Origin: Gloeopeniophorella convolvens | Lineage: Eukaryota; Basidiomycota; Agaricomycetes; Russulales | Assembly (NCBI GenBank): GCA_022496205.1 | Contig: WTXD01000018.1 | Span: 124,001-188,000, forward strand | Length of the DNA: 64,000 bases | Reading direction: 5' to 3' | Shown: one piece after another, positions 1 through 12,087 of the stretch | Layout: every line of letters begins with the position of its first letter | Numbering within the stretch: position 1 is the first letter of the stretch | Made by a program: the position numbers and the translations under genes | Notes under the pieces: model-generated | The model's input: the letters and a program-made list of their open reading frames with translations, nothing else | The model's database searches: none | Told to the model about the DNA's origin: nothing

Positions 1-320
1 GTGCTTCATCTATACATTATGCCGTCTGCTCTCCTCTTTGCTAGTTGTCGGATTCGGTAGTTACCTGTACTACTGCCATGGTTCTCCCGGTCTGTGTACA
101 TCTCCTGGGATCTAATCTCTTAGGTGCCCTCGTGCCCTCAGCTAGCCGCCGGCAGCTTACACGATCTTGACTCGGCCTGTGATACTCGTGCCCGAGGCAC
201 CGGCTATCAGACTACCATCCATTACCATCCATGCAACTCTCCGACACTGAAATACTAACCCCACATTCTCCTCCTTTCGCTGAGTTCAGTTCTGGACATC
301 ACTGAGCGGGCGATCAACGA
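1..320. other. Upstream region of the VWA8-like gene, no gene seen
   Basis: No open frame or recognisable motif is supported here. It is presumably the promoter and 5' leader of the gene that starts at 321. I see no clear TATA box and no tRNA. Confidence 0.4.
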
Positions 321-1680
321 ATGGCGTCCGCACGCCGTCTAAAGCGCATCAGCGACGCGCTCGCACCGCCGCCTGAGACGATAGGCACGCTCACGCTCGG
401 CGACGTCTCCTTCCCGGTACCAAAGTCGCTCACCCCCGCGCGCCTGCCACACGCTGCGCCACTCGACCCCGCCGACCCGCGCACGCGCGCCCACCTCTAC
501 TTTCTCCTGCAGAAATACATCCTCGGCCAGGACGTATTCCTCATCGCGCAGCCGGGGCCGTACGCGCGGCGGCTCGCGCTCACGTTCTGCAGGTGCGCGC
601 ACCCGCTCTCCGGCCCTTAGTATGTGCGCGCTGAGCAGTACGGGTCTTCCTGCGGTGCGCTCAGCCTGGTGAATGCAGAGTACGAGTATATTGCGCTGCA
701 TCGCGACGTGGGCGAGACGGAACTCAAGCAGGGCCGTGAGATCCGCGAGGGCGGGAACTTGGTATATGTCGACAGCGCTGCTGTGCGCGCCGTCAAGACG
801 GGGCGCGTGCTGATCATCGAGGGCATCGAGAAAGCAGAGCGGGGCATCATGCCGGTGCGTGCGTCCTCTTTAAACCATGTGCGTTGCTGAGCGTGCGTCC
901 AGGTGCTCAACAATCTGCTCGAGAACCGCGAAATGTAATGTCGCGCCCGATTTCTCCGGCTCGGAGTTGGAGTCGCTGACCTCGGCACGCCCGCAGGAAC
1001 CTAGACGACGGGACGCACATCCTGCACCCGCACCAACACGCGCTCCTGCCCGACGCCGACGCCGCCGACGCGCGCTTCGTCCCCGCGCACCCCGCCTTCC
1101 GCGTCATCGCCATCGGCGCGCCCGTCCCGCCCTACACCGGCTACCCGCTCGACCCGCCCTTCCGCTCGCGCTTCCAGGCGCGCTTCCTCGACCCGACCGG
1201 CGCGCTCCTCGCGCTCCCCGCCGACGCGCCCGCACCCGACTCCGAGCTGCCCGCGGCATCCGCGTCCCTCTGGCGCACGCTGCGCGACCTCGTGCTCGCG
1301 ACGCAGCGCGCAAGCGAGGCGCGCCACGCGCTCGACGGCGTCGCGCGCCCCGCGCTCCCGCCATTCCCGCAGACCGCCCTCGCGAAGCTCCGCGCGCTGC
1401 TCCGCGCGTTCCCGCCGCCCGCCCGCGGGCTCGCGCCGCGGGCGCTCGGCCGCCTCATGATCGTGCTGCATCCCGAGCTGCTGCACGCGCCATTCCAGGC
1501 GTGGGCACTGCTCAGCGAGCGCGTGGAGGAGGCCGGGCTGGGCCCGCTCGCGGCGCCGCTCGCCACCGAGGACGACGATGACGCTACGGCGGAGGAAGAC
1601 GCGGCGGGATTATTGGGCTACACCGTGCGCGCGATCTCGCGGGCGGGTGCGCATACCGCGCGCGTTGTCTTTGCACCTCT

Positions 1681-1713
<33 letters not shown>

Positions 1714-4700
1714 GGCGGGATCGGACGCCGCTCTCGACGTGCCCGCGGGGTTTGCGCCGCTGCGCGCGTTCCCGCTGGCCGAGACGCCGGACTTTGTGCC
1801 GAGCGCGCGCTTCGTCGGGCTGCTCACGAGCTGCCTGCAGGCGCACGCGCTCGGGTGGGACGTCTCGCTTGTCCCGCCCGCGCAGCCGGCAACGGCCAGC
1901 GCGTCGACGTCGCTGCTCGTGCAGGTGCTCGGCGATGTGCTCGGGTATGCGCGCGAGGCGGTGCATGTGTACAAGGAGCTTGGGGGCCGCGAGCTGTTGA
2001 TGCGGCGTGTGGTCGGCGATGGTGGGGCGACGAGCTGGGAGCCGAGGTAAGCGCTTTTTTGCTACGTCCTGGGCGCGAGCAGAGGCTGATTGGGCGGCGC
2101 GCGCAGTCCGCTGGTGCTGGGTGCGTGGACAGGACGGCTCGTGCATTTCTCGGGGTTGGACGTGCTCGGCGCAACGGCCGGTTCCATCGCCCGGCTGCTA
2201 CAAGACCGCGAAGTCGAGCTCTGGGAAGGCAAGCGCATCGTCGCGGCGCTCGACGAGGACGAGGTACGTCCGCGCACGGCGGCTTCAGATCCAACACTGA
2301 ACCTACGACGCCCAGACAAGCCCCGACCTCACCGTCGCGCACCCCTCCTTCCGCGTCATCAGCACCGCCTCGCGCGCCGCGCCTCTACGCGACTGGCTCT
2401 CCACCGAGCACGCGAACATGTTCCTGCCCGTGCCTGCGCAGCCGATGGGCCGCGCCGAGGAGGCCGCGCTCCTGCGGCGCACGGGCTGCGCGCCGGCCGA
2501 CGTCACCGCGCTGCTGCAATTCGCCGGCGCGTACCGCACGCGCATGGCGCCGGCCGACGGTGCGCTGCGCGTGCGCCGGCTCGGCACGCGTGCGCTGCTG
2601 CGCATCGCGCGGCGGCTTGCGCGGTTCCCGTGGGACCGGGACGTGCGCAGTATGCTCGAGCGCGCGCTGTTGACGGAGTTTCTTCCCGCGACGGAGAAGG
2701 CGGGCGTTGAAGAGCTGCTGGAGGGGGTCGGGATCAAGAAGCTCTCGCCTGTCGTGAGTTTGCATATCATGACTCGGGCGAGGGAGTCTGACGTGAATGA
2801 GTGCAGTTCCACCCCGCCCCGGTGGTAGAGGAGAAGACGCTGCTGTTCCCGGCGCCGACGGACCCCCTACGCAAGACTGAGGACACGCGCGTGCCACGCT
2901 TCGACGCCGTGCAGGACCCCGAGGGTTCCGCGTCGTATGTGCCGCACATGGACCACTTCTACGACAACAGCATACAGTCGGCGCAGATGCGCGACCTTGC
3001 TGTCGACTTTGAGCTGCTTGGCGACCATCTGGTGCTTCTTGGCAATCAGGTATGCACCGCTCTTCCAGTTACGGAGTGCGGTTTGCTCATAGGTATTTAG
3101 GGTGTGGGCAAGAATAAGATCGTCGACAGGTTGTGCCAGGTATGCGCATCTATGTGTCGCTGCACTACTAAGGGCTCACTAACCTTTCCCAGCTCCTCCA
3201 ACGCCCTCGCGAGTATATCAGCTCCACCGTGACTCGACTGTGCAGCAGCTCATGTTCCAGACCACCCTCGAGCGCGGCATCATCCGCTACACCGATTCGC
3301 CGCTCCTCCGCGCCGCGGCTCACGGGCGCGTGCTCGTTGTCGACGAGGCGGACAAGGCGCCCGAGCACGTCGTCGCGGTGTTCCGCAGCCTCGCGGGCCA
3401 GGGCGAGCTCACGCTGTCCGACGGGCGCCGGCTCGTGCGCGCGGTCGAACGCGAGGGCGATCTGCCAATCCACCCGGGCTTCCGGCTGATATTGCTTGCC
3501 AACCGGCCGGGGTATCGTGGGTTGTTTCCTGTTCTGCGACGGTGTTGCCGCTGACAGCGACTTTCCAGCTTTCTTGGGAAACCACTTCATGCAAGTTTTG
3601 GGAGACAACTTCAGTTGGTGAGTCTTGCCTATCGCGTAAGTTGTTCCTGGTGCATGGTTGACGCCATGGTGTTCTCTTAGCCACGCTATCTCGAACCCGG
3701 ATCTGGAGTCTGAGCGCAGGCTGCTGACCCAGCTTGCGCCAGAGCTGGACGCAGACTTGATAGTCCGCCTCATCGGCGCCTTCCACGACCTGAGGAAGGG
3801 ATATGACGATGGGTCACTGACATACCCGTACTCGCTCCGCGGTGCGTCGCGTTACTTTCAACCCCTCCGGCGTGCTGAACCGCGTACAGAGTTGATTGCC
3901 ATCGTACGCCATATGCGTGCCTACCCAGGAGACGAATTGGACGACACCCTCCGCAACGTCTTTGACTTTGACGTGTACCGCCTCGAGACGACCGAGAAGC
4001 TCGACGAGATTCTCCGCAAACACGGGTCGGTGGCCATGCAACCCGGATATTTTTGAATATTAACACCCCCACACAGGTTGCGCACACAGACGTCCAGCGC
4101 CGCGGCTCGGAAAGGCAAGAAGCAGCTCGACATGAGGTTCGACCCCGAAGAGACGGACCTTGACAAGCCCAAGCACGGCCAAGAAGACCCAAGCGGCGGA
4201 GCCCACTCCGGCGGGAACACGTTCGCGGGCGGAGTACGTCGCCCACCAAGTGCCCCAGTATCTCGCATGCTCACGAGACACAGACCGGTGGACGTGATAC
4301 AGCTGGCGTCGGTGGGCGCGGCGGCTTCAAGCGCCTCTGGAAGAAGGGCCACGAGATCTACCAAGTTCGTCGCGGCCACGTGCGTTCGCCACGCCAATGC
4401 CTGATTCGCAGCCCTAGGTGTCGAACAAACTGAAGGAAGACGTCCCAGACTCGGTACAAGAGCAAGCCCGCGAGATGGCGCGCAAGGAGCTCGCCGCCCG
4501 CCTGGCAGAGCTGAACATGACGCCGGAGGGCGCAGAGAGCTACGGCGAGCTGCTGTCTGGCGTCCAGGCGCACATCGCACAGCTGCGTGATCTGCTCGAG
4601 CGTGCGTAAGCTGCCTTGACCTCATTGCCTTTTCTGATGGACTCGTCGTACTCAGACCTTGCTACGCGCGAGGAGGAAAGGGTCTGGGTGAACGGCAGAC

Positions 4701-5782
4701 GGACGGTGAACTCGATGATGCCCGCCTCACGGAGGGTCTACAGGCGAGGCTCGGTATACAAGCGTCGCGGAATGGCGAAGCCGAGCTGGACGACCCAGCT
4801 CAAGTGAGTAGCAAATTTACCTCTTCGAAGGAGCTGACTGACTGGACGGCAGGCCAAACGTATCCGCTTCTTGTTCGATATCAGCGCTTCTATGTAAGCG
4901 TTGCGCATCTGGTCAGGCCTGATGCCTGAAACCGCGCTTGTGCAGGTACCGATTCCAGTACGACGGGAGGCTGCAAAGAAGCTTGGAGACAGGTTTGTTG
5001 TTGGGCGCTCATTGTTTCGCAATTTGACGTCTTGTTAGCACCATGCTCATGGAGAGTTTCAATCTCCTCACCAGGCAAGACAATATACCTGGGATGTAAG
5101 CCTCCCGATCTGTCGTTGACCATGATGCTTATGCTCGCGATAGATGTATGGTCACGTAAGCTCGGCCCTGAACATGACTGGCAATGCCTTATGATAATTC
5201 GTTCAGTCAGGAGACGAGCCAGAGATACCTCTCGTCAAGATTGGTGATTCAATAGAAGGGCCTGCAGAGCGCTGGGCCGTCACGCAGAAGATGAAGTACA
5301 CAACGCAATACACCTGGAGCGGCGACTCGACGGGTTCGTCCTCTTTCCGTTCCTGGCGCCTCATAGCTAACACCGTGTCAGTGGCTGCAATTGAGAAGGC
5401 CGTGGACGAAGTTGCTGCATTCGACGGCGGTGAGTCGGGTCTACGATCGTCGCTTTGGGTTTGGTGGTAATCGCACGCCGTCAATTCAGATGACCACTTC
5501 GTCATCGCGCTTACCGACGCGAATTTCGCGCAGTATGCGATCACAGCAGAGGATCTCGGGCGCTCAATGAACCGCCACCCCAAGGTCAAGACTGCCCTGA
5601 TATGCATCTGCGAGGACTCTGATGCATCGTGGTGAGTGCTGTCTCCTTAGGGTCAAAACACAGGTGGTTGACGGTGCGGCAGGATCAAGCAGTATTTCCC
5701 GGGGCGCGCTTTCCTCGTCAACAATACGGCAGATATCCCTAAAGTTTTGAGGGGGTTCCTGACGACGATGGTGGACCGGTAA
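321..5782 (+). CDS. VWA8: VWA8-type AAA+ ATPase with C-terminal VWA domain, frame-disrupted
   Basis: Family knowledge: VWA8 is a large mitochondrial dynein/midasin-like AAA+ ATPase ending in a von Willebrand A domain. Seen here, in order: LLQKYILGQDVFLIAQPGP (about residue 62), YEYIALHRDVGETELKQ, LIIEGIEKAERGIMPVLNNL, then a second AAA unit with GVGKNKIVDR, LVVDEADKAPEHVV, NRPGFLGNHFMQVLGDNFS and RNVFDFDVYRL. The C-terminal VWA domain has the MIDAS residues DISAS and ends IPKVLRGFLTTMVDR. Exons I can place: 321-592, 665-854, 903-934, 997-2046, 2107-2263, 2316-2753, 2807-3049, 3101-3139, then 3193 onward; the stop is at 5780-5782. The start is the first ATG in frame. The frame breaks near 3219 and repeatedly between about 4690 and 5080, each time as if one base were missing. 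The gene is therefore either decaying or carries consensus errors (see findings). Family assignment is firm; intactness is not. Confidence 0.85.
1682..1712 (+). repeat. GGC trinucleotide repeat inside the VWA8-like coding region
   Basis: About ten GGC units in frame encode a polyglycine run in the linker between the two AAA units. Length polymorphism is likely at such a tract. Confidence 0.85.
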
Positions 5783-6027
5783 TTGACCTTGAGTAGCTCA
5801 GTGTTCCGGTGCCTTCAGTAGACCCATAGAGAAGGCTGGACTAGTCGCATGGCCACTTTAACTTGTTCGGGCGTCTGGGACCTTGTAGAAGCCGTCGCCA
5901 CAAACTAGCGGAGTTACCTCCCGTCCTTGCACATAGCATATATAATAGACTCCCATGAGACGTTGGCCAAGACAAAACATATAAATAGGTATGGCCTGGA
6001 GCGGCGAGCCGAATCGTACACTGGACA
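5783..6027. other. Short convergent intergenic region
   Basis: This lies between the stop of the VWA8-like gene (+) and the modelled stop of VPS26 (-). No feature is supported other than presumed 3' ends. If the last VPS26 intron is not spliced, the VPS26 frame would read on into this stretch. Confidence 0.4.
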
Positions 6028-7277
6028 CTAATTCTGTGAGATGATGAGCAAGGCACCCGGCACGCGATGAAATGATATATACCTCTGGTATTCTGAAGAC
6101 AGTGATCTCCTGGGAGTTTTGTCAGAGATAACGCGTAATAACACAGGAACGGCTGCGCACCTGTTGCTTGAAGTAGCGTCGGTTCTCTTCGTCAATGAGG
6201 ACAAGGTTAAGATAATAGCGTGTGCTGAACTTCTTGTTCACGTCGCGGAATGTAGGTGTCAAGTCAAACCCGCCAAGGAACAACCGGATCGGGATCGTCT
6301 CGCCTGCGTTGGCGGACTTCAGTGGCTATTCAGAAAAATGGTGGAAGCTGGGTTACCTCGTACAGGCGCGCCGTCCATGATTTCGAACTTTGTGATCGTC
6401 TCACTTTCGTTGTATTGATTCGGCGGTGTTCCAGTAGTTTCACGGCGAATAATTGACAGTTCCATGTGCTTTATCTTGATGCGAACAAGCAAGAAATAGA
6501 TCTTGCCGACGATGACGTCCTTTAGGTGGTACCTGTATATGATATCAAAACGGCACGTAGCTCGGGTTCAAGAATGCGCACTTGGACTTGTTGTATTCGA
6601 ACTCAATGTGCAGACAGTCCTCGATACCGACCTCCATCTTGATCGAGTTGTTACTGTCTGGCGGCATGCGGAAGGAGTGGACCCAAAGCTCCTTCTCCTT
6701 TATTACATCGGCCATTCGTCGTGAGATTGTGACGCGGAGGAAGTATCTGCAAATTTGCATGAGAGCTGGTCGTCACGACTAGGGGGTACAGGGGCGCACC
6801 GTAGTTTAACATTGATACCCAAGTAGCTCTCGAACTGCTTCTCGACATTCTTGAATTGGAATGGGAATGTCTGTGCTTGTCGCAGCTCTCCCGGTGATGC
6901 TAACTCTGAGGAGAGAGACAGGAATTCATGGTGGTGACCCCGGTCGTAGAACAGCTCTACTGCGCGTCAAGCACCCGTGAGCAGCAATCCCGGCACAGAT
7001 GCGTACCAATGTTTCCTACAAATTCAACCTTAATCCCATCATGCGTTGTGCGCTTGCCGTCACGGACGCGCACGGTTACCTGTTTTGCTTTAGCTTCACG
7101 CAATGAAGGAATATCGAAACCCTGGCTTACCTCGCCCGTGATAGACTCTCCATCAAAGTAAACGGGACATGACGCAACGCGGTCCTTCTCGCCCTTCGAT
7201 TCGACCTGCTTTCGAAGCTCTTCGCCTTCGAGCTTGACGTCGACATCAACTTGAGATGCGAAGAAATACGCCGCCAT
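6028..7277 (-). CDS. VPS26: Retromer subunit Vps26
   Basis: Vps26 is the arrestin-fold subunit of the retromer cargo-recognition trimer (Vps26-Vps29-Vps35) on endosomes, which returns receptors to the Golgi. The N-terminus MAAYFFASQVDVDVKLEG starts at 7277. It is followed by CPVYFDGESITGE, VTVRVRDGKRTTHDGIKVEF, ELFYDRGHHHEF, FKNVEKQFESYLGINVKLR, YFLRVTISRRMADVIKEKE, IKIKHMELSIIRRETTG, FEIMDGAPVRGETIPIRLF, and finally FSTRYYLNLVLIDEENRRYF, all in family order. At least six short introns (about 50-60 nt) join these blocks without frame loss. The C-terminus is modelled as EITVFRIPEN followed by TAG at 6028-6030, after a last intron whose acceptor is CTCACAG. If that intron is retained the protein would be longer. 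The sequence is otherwise intact. Confidence 0.93.
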
Positions 7278-7762
7278 TTTGATTGCAGTTCCGGTTCAAG
7301 AACAGAGGCTCCTATGTTGTCGTGCAGCGTCTTCTGAGAGTGGGGCAGGTCTGCCCTCGCTGGCGGTAGTGGAGGGTCCTTGGGCCGGTGGGCAGGGGCG
7401 TAGTGGATATGGTCGACGGAGGCACACCGCTAAGCGCCCGCAGTTCCGCCAAAGAGCCACCGGCCCGAGACAGCCCGGCGCTTTGCAGTCGACGCTTCAG
7501 TTTCAATCGCTTTCGTAGTCGCTTTGACCATCACCACCTTCGTGCATTCTCCCCCCAAAACAGAAAGTCCTTGTGCTTTGGAGGCTGCATTGCCGCAGAG
7601 CGTGGTATCGGATGAGGAGGAGGTTCAATGGTTTCCGGTACGACTAGGGTTCTGAATCCTGATACATGCTCGTTGCGTGATCCCCCTCAGCATCTCCCTC
7701 TGCGTTGCTCTCAGCCCCCGCTTCCTCATACGTCTTTCCTCGCAGAAATTCGCCCTACCACT
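7278..7762. other. Intergenic region upstream of VPS26
   Basis: This contains the presumed VPS26 promoter and the 3' region of the hydrolase gene. Open frames here are short and resemble nothing I know. Confidence 0.4.
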
Positions 7763-8711
7763 TTATGCATCGAGAAAATCCCCGACGATCTTCATGTAAC
7801 GATCTCGCTCCTCCCAGAACGGCATATGGCTCGATGCGCCAAACGTGACCCACTTCACCTTCTCGATCTTTTCAAAGAAAGGCGCGACCACGAAATCTTG
7901 TGCGATATCCGCGGCGCCGTTTACGACCAGGGTCGGCACGGTGATGAGGTGCAGCCTGTCCACGATTGTCCACGATACCAACTCTCCTCCTGGACCCGTG
8001 CTACACAAAGTATGTATCAGCGAAATGCATGCCCTAGGTCAAGGCTATTGACCTACAGGGCACCTGCAACTGTCGGATCCTCAAAAACCCCATTCAAGAC
8101 GCTCTCGATCTCGCGTGGGGTAGGCTCGATGGTGCAGTTGTGCTTCGCATGGAGGGACTTCAGGGCAGCCCGGTACTTCTCGGGGTTGCTCATTCCTGCC
8201 ATCAGCCCTTTCTGCACGTCTTCCGGGAATGCTGACGCGAGTTGCATGGTCGACGTTGCCCAAAGCGAGAACGCTGCCAGCGAGTTGGTGAGCACGAGCC
8301 TGTGCAGCCCCTTTGGCTGGCGCACCGCCAGCTCGCTGCACAGCACGCCGCCCCACGAGTGCCCAAGTAGGTCGTATCCGTCCTCGACGCCCAGATGCTT
8401 GAGCAGGTTCTCCAGCTCGCTGACGAAGAGTCCGATGGTCCAGAATGTCGACGGCTTGCCCTGGACACGCGTGGAGCGTCCACCACTGAGCTGGTCGTAG
8501 AGCACGACGGGTTGGCGCGCACTCAGGTCGGAAATAGGGAGCAGGTAGTCGTGTGCTAGGCCGGGACCTCCGTGCACGACAACCAAGGGGCGTGTTTCGG
8601 GGGACAGCGTGCCAAAAATACGGTATCGGGTTTGGTACGTTTCGCCTTCTACAGTGAACGGTGCGCTGCTCTCGACGGTTGGCAGTCTTGGTGGTTGGGG
8701 TAGTAGACATG
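7763..8711 (-). CDS. Alpha/beta hydrolase, prolyl iminopeptidase-like
   Basis: This resembles fungal proline iminopeptidase / L-amino-acid amidase hydrolases (peptidase family S33), which release N-terminal proline or hydrolyse small amides. The oxyanion segment HGGPGLAHDYLLP and strand VVLYDQLSGG are followed by the nucleophile elbow GHSWGG (Ser), the acid in VVNGAADIAQDF (Asp) and the catalytic His in SSHMPFWEE, so the triad is complete. One intron lies near 8009-8057. The only good ATG, at 8711, starts MSTTPTTKTAN but is one frame away from the conserved ESSAPFTVEGETYQTRYRIFG. Either one base is surplus near 8675 or a non-ATG or upstream start is used. No signal peptide is seen, so it is probably cytosolic. 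Confidence 0.82.
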
Positions 8712-9315
8712 GGTGCAATCCTGTAGTAGATTCCCCACTTTTCGTAAATAAATACTTGGGTATTGCCAGCTTCGAAACTTGTTTCAGAGGCCATCAGTCC
8801 TTGCCTATAAGTAACGGCACGAATGTCTTCCGTTACTACATAAGGTTTACCTTGGTCAGAGGCGAGTACATAGATCCCTGCTGCCTTCTGCTGCTGGTCA
8901 GCCGGAGAACAAACCGAACACGCAATACACTCTTGCGCGCCTCGCTAAAGCCGAGTGTTCTGATCAATGGCCATGGCTATCTAACCGGCTACGGGGAGCA
9001 GTGGGGACAGTGGCGGCGACTCTTTACGAATCCATCTGAGGGGAAACCACTCGATTACATACCACGATCCAAAGGTGCCCCGCTCGCAAGTGTGCTTCCT
9101 TGAGCAGAAGCAGTTCAAATTTTCCACCAAATCAAGCTGAGCTTAGAGCTTATAGAACAGTTACAGCCGTTTGAGTCGAAATTATACGCGACTCAGGACC
9201 TTGCAGGCCCGCCGCCGGCAGTCACGCCGACCCCGAGTGCGGTCACGGGGTTCCGGAGAACCAACACGTCCTTCACACCCCGACCCGCATATACATAACA
9301 CTTTCTCATTCTGCT
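8712..9315. other. Intergenic region ahead of the tandem family
   Basis: No gene is supported. From about 9180 the sequence resembles the upstream blocks of copies 2-4 of the tandem family: a GTCACGGGG-type segment, then CCTTCACA, then a TATA-like CATATACATAACA at 9289-9300. It is the left edge of the amplified unit. Confidence 0.5.
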
Positions 9316-10450
9316 ATGTCTCAGTTCCCCCGAATATGGCACCGCCTGTCTCCGGCCTCTCTCTCATCCTTTTTCAACCAGCGTTTAAACCAGACAACAC
9401 CCCTCCCCCGAACATGGTCCCTCCGCCGCGCTAGCCCTTACATATACCTCTCGACGTCGCGATCCACATCCACGTCTTCACTACCGTCATCGTCATCACC
9501 CCCACCACGCCCCCCAAGCCGTAATACCCGGAAGCAAATCAGCACACTCGATCCAGATCGCCTCCAGCCTTCTGATTTCATCGACCTCTCTGCCTATACC
9601 ACTGTTGGGATCTGGACTGGGCCTCGCAGCGCATTTGAAGCGCCTAAAGTTCATCTGCGCTATGATCAAGCCGGGGCTCACAGTTCAAGGATACCGTTTC
9701 CTTCTGGTGCGCGCGGCTTCCTGTACTACGCGCGTGACCCCGGGCTCGCAGAGGGTGGTCAAGTCCGCTTCCGCATTGTAGCGACACCTGAGAGCGCGTT
9801 CGAAGCAGGCCAAGATCTCTTGCTCCGCAACGGTATACCTTGGCATATTCCGCCTGGACTACTTCCACGAGTTCCCAATGTGGGGCTCGTGAGATTATTG
9901 CTGCGCGACGAGCTTGTCACTCGAGAGCAGCTCGCTGCATGGGAGTCGTATCCCCAGAAACTCAGGCACAGTCCCGTGGTCACACGTTTTGGACAGCCTT
10001 TCAGTATGTCTCTTTCTGCGGCAAAGCCAGGAACCTGGGTGCGGACGTCCACGCACGATCGTGTCCATTATCTGCGCTTCAGGCTCTCACATGCCAATTA
10101 TTACTTCGCTCGCGGTGAGTCATCGCGCCTCCGCATACGCTAAATCTTTACTGAGGACAGGACTGTTTCTCTGTGTTCTTTAAGGTGCGGGGACAATGTG
10201 CTTGGAACCTTCGTCGCTGCCGGAGCATGCAGGGAAGCGTGTTGTTGTCATACGGGTGCTTGAGCTGCACGAACCCGTCGAGAGCCGCACTGGACTGCAC
10301 TTTACACCCGCAATCCCAGAGGCTGGAGGGTTGCTCCGGTATCCGCGCAGTGGGCAGATGGTGGAGTTCGACCTGGATGTTCCATCGAGCGCCACGTACA
10401 CTCTGAGGAGTTTCTGGGATGACTACGAAAAATCTAAAACTGACGCATGA
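9316..10450 (+). CDS. Tandem-family copy 1, unknown function, intact
   Basis: I do not recognise this family. Exons 9316-10114 and 10185-10450 give 354 aa. The first 45 residues (MSQFPRIWHRLSPASLSSFF..., then TPLPRTWSLRRAS) are rich in Arg, Ser and Leu and lack acidic residues, which suggests a mitochondrial presequence (inference). A variable Ser/Pro linker follows. The conserved core then contains RKQISTLDPDRLQPSDFIDL, FPSGARGFLYYARDPGLAEG, GQVRFRIVATPE, LLRDELVTREQLAAWESYP, VVTRFGQPFS and WVRTSTHDRV. Exon 2 encodes CLEPSSLPEHAGKRVVVIRV, EPVESRTG and a terminal LRSFWDDYEKSKTDA. The intron has phase 1 and a GTGAGT donor, as in the other copies. No transmembrane helix or catalytic signature is evident. 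This is the cleanest copy together with copy 2. Confidence 0.75.
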
Positions 10451-10958
10451 TAGCCAATGCATTCGTCGGCAACTCGCGCCATGTGCAAGTGCACCTCAGC
10501 CTGTAATACGCAGTCAAAAATCCGTGTGCTCTGTTGCTCGCGCGTCCTCAGGCCTGTCGATTGGATGCGTAGTGCGAGTCTCTTCATAAGGTCTCAAGAT
10601 CTCAGCTGCTGCTCTGAGTGACGAAGACAAGCAGATACACGTCAGTATTCTGTAGTTTCCCAGTGACTTTCTGCAACGGACCTTTTCCATTCCGATGCTA
10701 CGATGAGCGGTCCCTGCGCACGGACCCACAGCTGATAATAGGGCATTCAATGGTTTGAGTCGAATTCTCTAAATAGACAGCCAGCAGTCACGACCTCGAG
10801 TGCGATCACGGGGTTTCGGGGAAGCCGGATCCGGAGCCATTACGTTATGCCTCGTTACGCGTAGCTGGACGACGAGTCGCGCTTCTCGTGAATACCGACT
10901 GCATGTCGTTCACATCCTGATCATGACGAGTCACATATAACACCTTTTTCATTCTGCT
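10451..10958. other. Intergenic repeat unit between copies 1 and 2
   Basis: No gene is seen. About 10573-10720 is a duplicated non-coding block that recurs at about 15579-15730. About 10790-10930 recurs, with differences, upstream of copies 3 and 4. Confidence 0.6.
10930..10958 (+). promoter_or_regulatory. Conserved TATA-like promoter block of the tandem family
   Basis: CATATAACACCTTTTTCATT lies directly before the copy 2 start codon. Close variants precede copy 1 (9289-9315), copy 3 (13459-13483), copy 4 (16735-16771) and copy 5 (21680-21705). The TATA-like element is only about 20-25 nt from the ATG in every copy. Function is inferred from conservation and position. Confidence 0.45.
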
Positions 10959-12087
10959 ATGTCCCATTTTCCCCGAATATGGCACCGCCTGTCTCCGGTC
11001 TCTATCTCATCCTTCAATCAGAGCCCAAACCAGACAACACCCCTCCCCCGAACATGGTCCCTCCCCCGTGCTAGCCCGTACATATACCTCCCGTCGCGAC
11101 CCACATCCACATCTCCACTACCGTCACCGTCATCACCTTCAACACGCCGCCGGTCCAAAGGGCGCACTCCCCGGAAGCAAATTAGCACACTCGATCCAAA
11201 TCGCCTCCAGCCTTCGGATTTCATCGACCTCTCCACCCATTCTACTGTTGGGATCTGGACTGTGCCTCGCGGCTCATATGAAGCGCCCAAGATCGCTTTG
11301 CGCTATGGAATGGGGGATCGCAACTCAAAATTACCGTTCCCCTCTGGTGCGCGCGGCTTCCTGTACTACGCGCGTGATCCGGGGCTCGCAGAGGGTGGCC
11401 AAGTCCGCTTCCGCATCGTAGCGACACCTGAAGGCGCATTCGAAGAAGGCCAAGATCTCTTGCTCCGCAACGGTATGCCCTGGCATATTCCCCCCGGACT
11501 GCTTCCACGAGCTCCCAACGTGGGGCTCGCGAGATTATTGCTGCGCGACGAGCTTGTCACGCGAGAGCAGGTCGCTGCATGGGAGTCGTATCCCCAGAAA
11601 CTCAGGCACAGCCCTGTGGTCACGCGTTTTGGACAACCTTTCACTCCCTCTCTCTCTACGTCAATGCTAGTAATCTGGGTGCGGACGTCCACGCACGATC
11701 GTGTCTGCCATTTGCGTCTCTGGCTCTCGCTTGCCAGACATTCTTTCACTCGGGGTGAGTCGTCGTGCCTTCGCATAAGACAAGCTTTTACTGATAACAG
11801 GATGGTCTCTGCGTTACTTAGGTGTGGGGACAGTGTGTTTAGAACCATCGTCGCTGCCGGAGCATGCAGGGAAGCGTATCGTTGTCATACGGGTGCTTGA
11901 GTTGCTCGAACCCGTCGAGAGCCGCGCTGGACTGCCCTTCACGCCCACAGTACCAGTGGTTGGAGAACTACTCCGGCACCCGCGCAGTGGACGGACGGTG
12001 GAGTTTGACCTGGATAGACCCTCAATTATCACGTCCACTCTGAGGAGTTTCTGGGATGACTATGAAAAATGTAAACCCGGTGCATAA
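10959..12087 (+). CDS. Tandem-family copy 2, unknown function, intact
   Basis: Exons 10959-11754 and 11822-12087 encode 353 aa, collinear with copy 1. The presequence-like start is MSHFPRIWHRLSPVSISSF. The linker is longer in basic residues (RRRSKGRTPRKQ). Core landmarks are present: LDPNRLQPSDFIDLS, FPSGARGFLYYARDPGLAEG, LLRDELVTREQVAAWESYP and RFGQPFT. Exon 2 gives GVGTVCLEPSSLPEHAGKR and ends WDDYEKCKPGA. The intron position and phase match copy 1. Nothing is truncated. Function is unknown; I see no cofactor-binding motif. Confidence 0.75.

Noticed and set aside
3540..3560. Stop codon after NRPGYRG in the VWA8-like gene
   Set aside because: An intron starting GTATCGTGGG and ending TTTCCAG joins NRPG to FLGNHFMQ, so the stop is intronic.
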